Part shown: piece by piece, positions 58,995 to 64,000 of the stretch
Layout: each line of letters opens with the position of its first letter
Position numbering within the stretch: the first letter of the stretch is position 1
NCBI GenBank assembly: GCA_018340375.1
Contig: JAFFJZ010000003.1
Location: forward strand, 27,156,001-27,220,000
Reading direction: 5' to 3'
DNA: 64,000 nucleotides
From: Gonatopus flavifemur
Lineage: Eukaryota; Arthropoda; Insecta; Hymenoptera; Dryinidae
Made by a program: the position numbers and the translations under genes
Notes under the pieces: generated by a model
Database searches by the model: none
The model's input: the letters and a program-made list of their open reading frames with translations, nothing else
What the model was told of the DNA's origin: nothing

Positions 58995-61900
58995 ATCTGG
59001 GAGTGCGGGAAAGATGCGGCAAGGACCTCATACTCGATGCTCTACCTTCGTTTTCCTTTCCTCCTTCCTCATCTCGTTTTCTCCATCGGAATACGAATTT
59101 CTCGATCTGCATAATGCCTTAGCGACGCAAAGGGGCGTCGCGCGTCACATGGTGGTGCCACCGTAGTACGTGTGTGGGTGTACGCAAGTGTGGGGTGCGG
59201 TGTCGTACTTCGCCTCGTCAATAATAAACTTGGCACTTTCAGGGCGTGACTGACGTACGTTGAATAGCTCTCCTCTATCTTTCCTTTGGTCTCATAACAT
59301 TTATTTGTCCACCGCTGACAACATTGGGAATTAGGATTCTAAGAAAATTGCTTTCCCAGAATTATTTCCTGTAATTGATGGTTATTACGTTCTTACAACT
59401 TCGCTCCCGTACCTCCAAGTTTATTATGAATTTTATATTTCCCTTTTGCGAACTCACGAAGGAAGCCGATGAACTTTGTACGTGTGGAAGAATAAACATC
59501 CTCGAACTCCGTATATATCGTGACCAAGAAAAATTGAAAAATATCGCGTAGGTATTTACAAAAAAATTCGTCTCCGGGGATACAAAATGATTGCTGGAAA
59601 ATTCCAGATCGTGAAATTTTTTCGGGGCTTTGTGAACATCGTGGTACAAATGCTCCCTGTTAACACTCGATATACAACATTGATCGTTATCAGTACACAC
59701 CATACCGCCTATTCGGTGTTAACGCATCGATACATCGCGTGCTATTCAAGAGCGACGAGAGCAACCCTAAAAAAAACAGAGAAAACTGCAGAGGCGAAAA
59801 ACCTCGTCGCTTTCATAAAGCACAAAGTTGCACGGAATACACACATGTTGTTCGTGTAGATCACTGCGATAATTAGAATCCGCGGGTGCTTTCTCCCCTT
59901 TTTATACCCTCAAATGTTCTTTTTTTGCTTCTCCTTTTTGCTTTTATTCAGCTTTTGATTGAACAATATTGTCTCTCCGATGAGACATTATCGCTATTCC
60001 GCAGTGTATCGGTATCCTACACGCGAGAGAATTCAATCGATGTGGAAATTCTGTTTGATCGATGTAATAGTTGAATTTCCAACGGTTCTAGCGGTGCGCG
60101 ATACCAGATGGATATAGATTTTTATACAAAATGTTAATCAATTCAACGAGAAAACGAATGTATGTGATGTATGTCGAGTGTAATGTTTTGTTTGTTCAGA
60201 ACAGATTTTGATGCACTCATAGATTTGGATATTTAATAGGGGAAAATATTATATGAAAATACGATAATGTTTCATGAAAAAGATTTTAAGGGAAAATCAA
60301 ATTTCATGACTGAGAATTTGCAATATTCAGATGGATGTGTAAATGGATTTAATTTTCAGTTTTGCGTATACCTCGAGGTTTCCGATCAGTTGCATGAGAG
60401 GGATTGAATCAACGTTAATGTATGAAAGGTCGTGGATTGAGAGTGTTGATATTTGATGAAAATACCGGTATGTTAATTCAAATCTGAAATTGTTTACACT
60501 TCTTCGAGGGATCAATATTTCAGAAATATCAATCTCCAAATCGCAATGAGATTGATAGTTCGAATATCGTTCATTTATTCTGATTTTCCCTTTTTCCTTA
60601 TACCTATACTTTGAATACAAAATCTTCATTCCACGAAACAATCGCAGTTCATGCGCTAAATATCGTAGAAATTCGTGATAAACGACCTTCAGTGTTGTAA
60701 TGCTCGATAATTTCTTCGACAAGGTGACCAAATTATTCTAAGTGAGGTCTCACCGCTGTAAAGCACAGAGTTTCAGAGTTTTAATTGATTTGAAGTCTGG
60801 AGAGGAACATTTCAAAAAGCTCAAGCTCTCATTACTATAATGGCCTACATCGCGATTTCAGAGAAGAGTCTGTGAATTTACCTATTAAAGATTTTATCGA
60901 ATTCGTTTAGCAACGGGATTTTCATCGTACAAATTTAACAGAATCATAGCAGCAGTCTCGATCTTTTACACGTTCTCCAACATCCGTTTATGAGTTTTTC
61001 ATTTAGATTTCATTGATAAATCTGATCTATTTTTACTCTGGTATTCAATTTTCGAGTATTTATAACAACCTGTGGAGATATTTTATTTTAAAATAGAAAT
61101 TTTGCCTGCTGAAATTTTTATTCATCATACGAAATATAATGCTCGAAGAAGGAAATGTGCTGTGGATGAAATCGAATATTCGATGTTTTCTTCTTTCACC
61201 ACAACAGTTTGCGCGATATGATAGTCCATTACCGAATTTACGAGAGAGAAAAGAAAAAAATCGTCGAACACATTGAAGAAGACTGACCCTGCCAAAGCTT
61301 TGCGGTGATGATTCGTTCATCGCTCACACCAGCGTCCCAAGGGTAAAGGAAAGTGAAAGTTCTATCTCGGAACCATTGCTCGAACGACGACATCCACTGC
61401 TGACTACACTTTTTCTTTCGAATTAATGCCCGGCACACTATTCCTGCTTTTCCTTCACTCCTTCGGAATTAATCCGGATCTTTGAAGAAATTCGTTCTTA
61501 GCGTACCGATGTTACCATTTCGATCCTCCCAAGTGGATTTCCAGGCTTGCTTTCTTGCTTGCTTACTTGACATTTGTCTCGTTCTTGATCTTCTAATCCA
61601 CTGTTTTCATGAATAAACGTAGTAATACCTACCTACCTCTTCTCTTGCTTTTCTTCCCTCTTGTTCCTACTCGTTCGAAACATCAGAGAAAATCTATCAT
61701 TCGATCATTATTACAAGAAAATAAAATTCCTTTCTGCATGGGTGATGATAAGATACCAAAATACCCGGATGTGCTCGGAAGAAATCTTTCATAATTATGA
61801 ACGCATCATCTTACAAATCTCGTTTCCGTCAGGTATAACCGCAGTCTTGTCTCGTGTACTTGTTGGCTTGTTTGCTTTGCTTTGGTGTTGGCCTTAATTG

Positions 61901-62012
61901 ACGATCCGAGAACAGATGAAGGACTCGAGACTAATTACTATCCGATTTCCTCTGGAATCTTGCTTCTTGTGTTCTAAGCGATAAATGAGATGTAATTAAT
62001 GTCACTACAGAA

Positions 62013-62050
62013 GGAGAGAGAGAGAGAGAGAGAGGAGGAGGAGGAGGAGA
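62013..62050. repeat. (GA)n and (GGA)n tract
   Basis: About ten GA units pass into about six GGA units. Confidence 0.85.
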
Positions 62051-62560
62051 AGAGAAGGAAATTTTCAAAGTAAAATCATTTGTAACTTGCATCAAAAAAT
62101 TCATATCGGAAAAGAAAAGAAGACTATATAATGTGTTTTTTTCTTCCGTATCATATTCATAAATAAGATTTGAATTTCAATAGACGTCGCAGTAAACCGT
62201 CAAATAATATTCATTCATTTAAATTCCGATGAAACATCGAAGAATCTCAACCATTAAACTCTTTGAATATCCCGAACGAAGCACGGGGAAATTCCAAGAA
62301 ACATCGGAATTCATTATTTACTTTGACCTTTGAAAGAGAAGCTGAAAGGTGAACGAACGAGGGTATGAGCCAAGGATCCTTGGGAATTAAGCTTTGGAAT
62401 TCTCTCTCTCTCTATCTCTCTTTGTTACTCTCTCGCTCAGAATACAGGAGACTTGTATTCATTTCGCAAGAGGTATATGCAAATAAAATTTCAGTACAGT
62501 GTTTTTTATTTTTTTTTTCTCGCCTGTCCTCCCTTATAATTGAACAATCTTCCGTAATGG

Positions 62561-63330
62561 AAAATACACTTGATGTCGGTTGGTTTCCATTACCTAAAGT
62601 AAAAGCACACCTTCGTCTTTTGAGAAAAGGTGACAGCAGCAGTATCCGCGGTGCAGAAGGAACAAGGACTCTCCTTGAAAATTACATGCCAAAACTTCTG
62701 CACGAGGCTGAGGCCATTTAATTCCGTGGGACGCGATCACCATTATGCGGGCTTTGTATTGTGTAGCTATATCCGTACGTGTGTAGCTGTACCGCGACGT
62801 TGAGTCGGGAAACGGAACACGACGGTCCTTGTCTTTCCTTCTGATGGTTCACCATTAAAACCGCAGTAACCTTAAGTAATGACCTTACCCCATGGAAGAT
62901 TTATGACCGAGGACATAAACCTGTGCCACATAGAGCACCGCAATGCCTCTGAAAGACCGATGTCATTTCACAGCCATAAATGATGAAACCGAGTCTCCTC
63001 CTGCCGTTTGATCGTGACCATTAAAGTAAATATATGAGCGAGGTACCGAAATTTCTTTCACAATGAAACACAAGGCGATGATAAGCTTGCAACGCGCGAC
63101 GGTGACATTAATAACATGTGAGAAGAATTGATGGATATTCCCAGGAAGGAGTAATGTTTCTCTGAAATGAGATTTTCATTTGTATTCTGGAAGGAAGTGA
63201 CTCTCGGTGGTAGTCATATTTCAAAAGAATAACCTTGACGCGTTGGTGTATGATCACTTATATTGTAATTTATGAAGTGAACAGGAGGTGCGAGATAATT
63301 GTCTCGTTATCACCGTTTTCGTAATTAATT
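62561..63330. promoter_or_regulatory. GC-richer, regulatory-looking tract (tentative)
   Basis: Base composition is more even than in the surroundings. The stretch has repeated homeodomain-type cores such as CCATTAAA (62853, 63019) and GCCATAAATGATG (62973), and GGAAGATTTATGACCG. This is what an insect enhancer or conserved non-coding element could look like, but I have no alignment to show conservation. Confidence 0.15.
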
Positions 63331-64000
63331 ATGAATGCGAGGAGGGCGAAGAGCAATAGATCAATGAAATCGAAACATCTCTGATGTTGTTTTATCATTG
63401 AAAATTAATAAATACTTTGATATTTTACTGCCTTTTAAAAAACAGAGCGAGGAAAAGAGAGTGAGAGAGAGAGGAAATTCGTAATCAAAAGAGAAAGGGA
63501 ACAAAAAGAAATTGCGATACTTCTAAGGGAAAAAGTTTTTCTATAAAACTCGTCAAGTTCCACAATCTCATCTTCATCTTCATCTCCGTGACCACCAGAG
63601 TGTTATATACCAAAATCGTTTTTACGCACTTTCCTTGGTGACACACGTTGGTGCTACCACTGCCGCTGCTTGTTGCTGCTGTCTCTTCTTCTACTTCTAC
63701 TTCTTCTTCTTCTTCTCTTCTTCTTCTTCTTCTTCTTATGAACGAAATTTTCGCGTAAACCCCACCGGGTTTAATTAAACTTCAGAAAGCTACTTTGTTC
63801 CAGAAAATTACCCACTGTCGCCGGTTTCTGTACCCTCACTTGAATGTGTGATTCATGAAACTTATTAATGTGAAAATTACTATCGTCGAGAATCTGATAT
63901 TATCGCTGGGACTTTGCGCGTTCTCAACGACACAAAGTCAAACATTTTTGTCTTCTCTATTTAAGATGAATCGTTAATGTTATTATCATCGTAATTATCA
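63331..64000. other. No gene seen; TTC microsatellite
   Basis: AT-rich DNA with a TTC/CTT tract at 63685-63737. A gene could begin beyond the window. Confidence 0.4.
63685..63737. repeat. (TTC)n microsatellite
   Basis: Slightly interrupted TTC/CTT repeats over about 50 bases. Confidence 0.88.

Larger units (their letters stand above)
57626..62560. other. No gene seen; simple repeats
   Basis: No supported coding region. The stretch contains a GT microsatellite (58968-58994) and a GA/GGA tract (62013-62050). The frames of 113 and 134 codons (59362-59703 and 60327-60731, minus) show no recognisable domain. Confidence 0.4.

Noticed and set aside
62365..62721. 118-codon frame whose end (VGWFPLPKVKAHLRLLRK) looks protein-like
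   Set aside because: The first half is translated TC-rich repeat DNA, and no acceptor AG precedes the better half. The evidence is too weak to call an exon.

Overview
This window looks like nuclear DNA of an animal, most likely an insect (inference). It is AT-rich, with no operon structure, no ribosome-binding sites and no long open frames. It carries a eukaryotic tRNA-Val(AAC) gene with a pol III T-run, two DD34D mariner elements and a dense collection of short non-autonomous DNA transposons (MITEs). I find no complete protein-coding gene that I can name. The longest open frames are either transposase pieces or low-complexity chance frames, so most of the window is intergenic or intronic.

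Layout. 1-4.5 kb: nothing recognisable. 4.5-7.4 kb: a small foldback, a piggyBac-type MITE (TTAA target), a CACGG-ended MITE, the tRNA-Val gene (minus strand) and a palindromic MITE. 8-13.4 kb: MITE fragments, a 428-bp foldback, a composite element holding a tRNA-like (SINE-like) head, a 251-bp MITE with TA duplication, and a Tc1-like 597-bp element. 16.1-18 kb: four more inverted-repeat elements, one with 17 ACGT tetramers in 423 bp. 20.4-21.5 kb: a dead, 5'-truncated mariner split by a MITE. 21.5-30.4 kb: mostly plain DNA, with a diverged direct repeat near 28.7 and 29.1 kb.

30.4-35 kb and 41.2-43.6 kb carry three copies of one roughly 2.3-kb repeat unit (A and C direct, B inverted about 10 kb away). 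The copies trapped different transposons. A full-length mariner sits in B but not A, and a 967-bp CACTG element sits in A but not B, so each copy shows the empty site of the other. 44.6-47.6 kb is a nest of MITEs inside MITEs. 50.5-53.8 kb has a second copy of one of these families, more foldbacks and a long palindrome with its own insertion. 54.1-57.6 kb has three coding-like open stretches on the minus strand that I cannot identify. 57.6-64 kb is mostly plain DNA with microsatellites and one regulatory-looking tract.

The main result concerns the transposons. At least ten elements with unrelated interiors share termini beginning CAC (often CACGG plus an A-run), and nine of the ten are flanked by identical dinucleotides of the form NA (TA, CA or AA). 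This points to one transposase family moving many families. A second pattern is that the interior of each family is a run of degenerate copies of its own short palindromic motif. No transposase gene for these elements is visible in the window.
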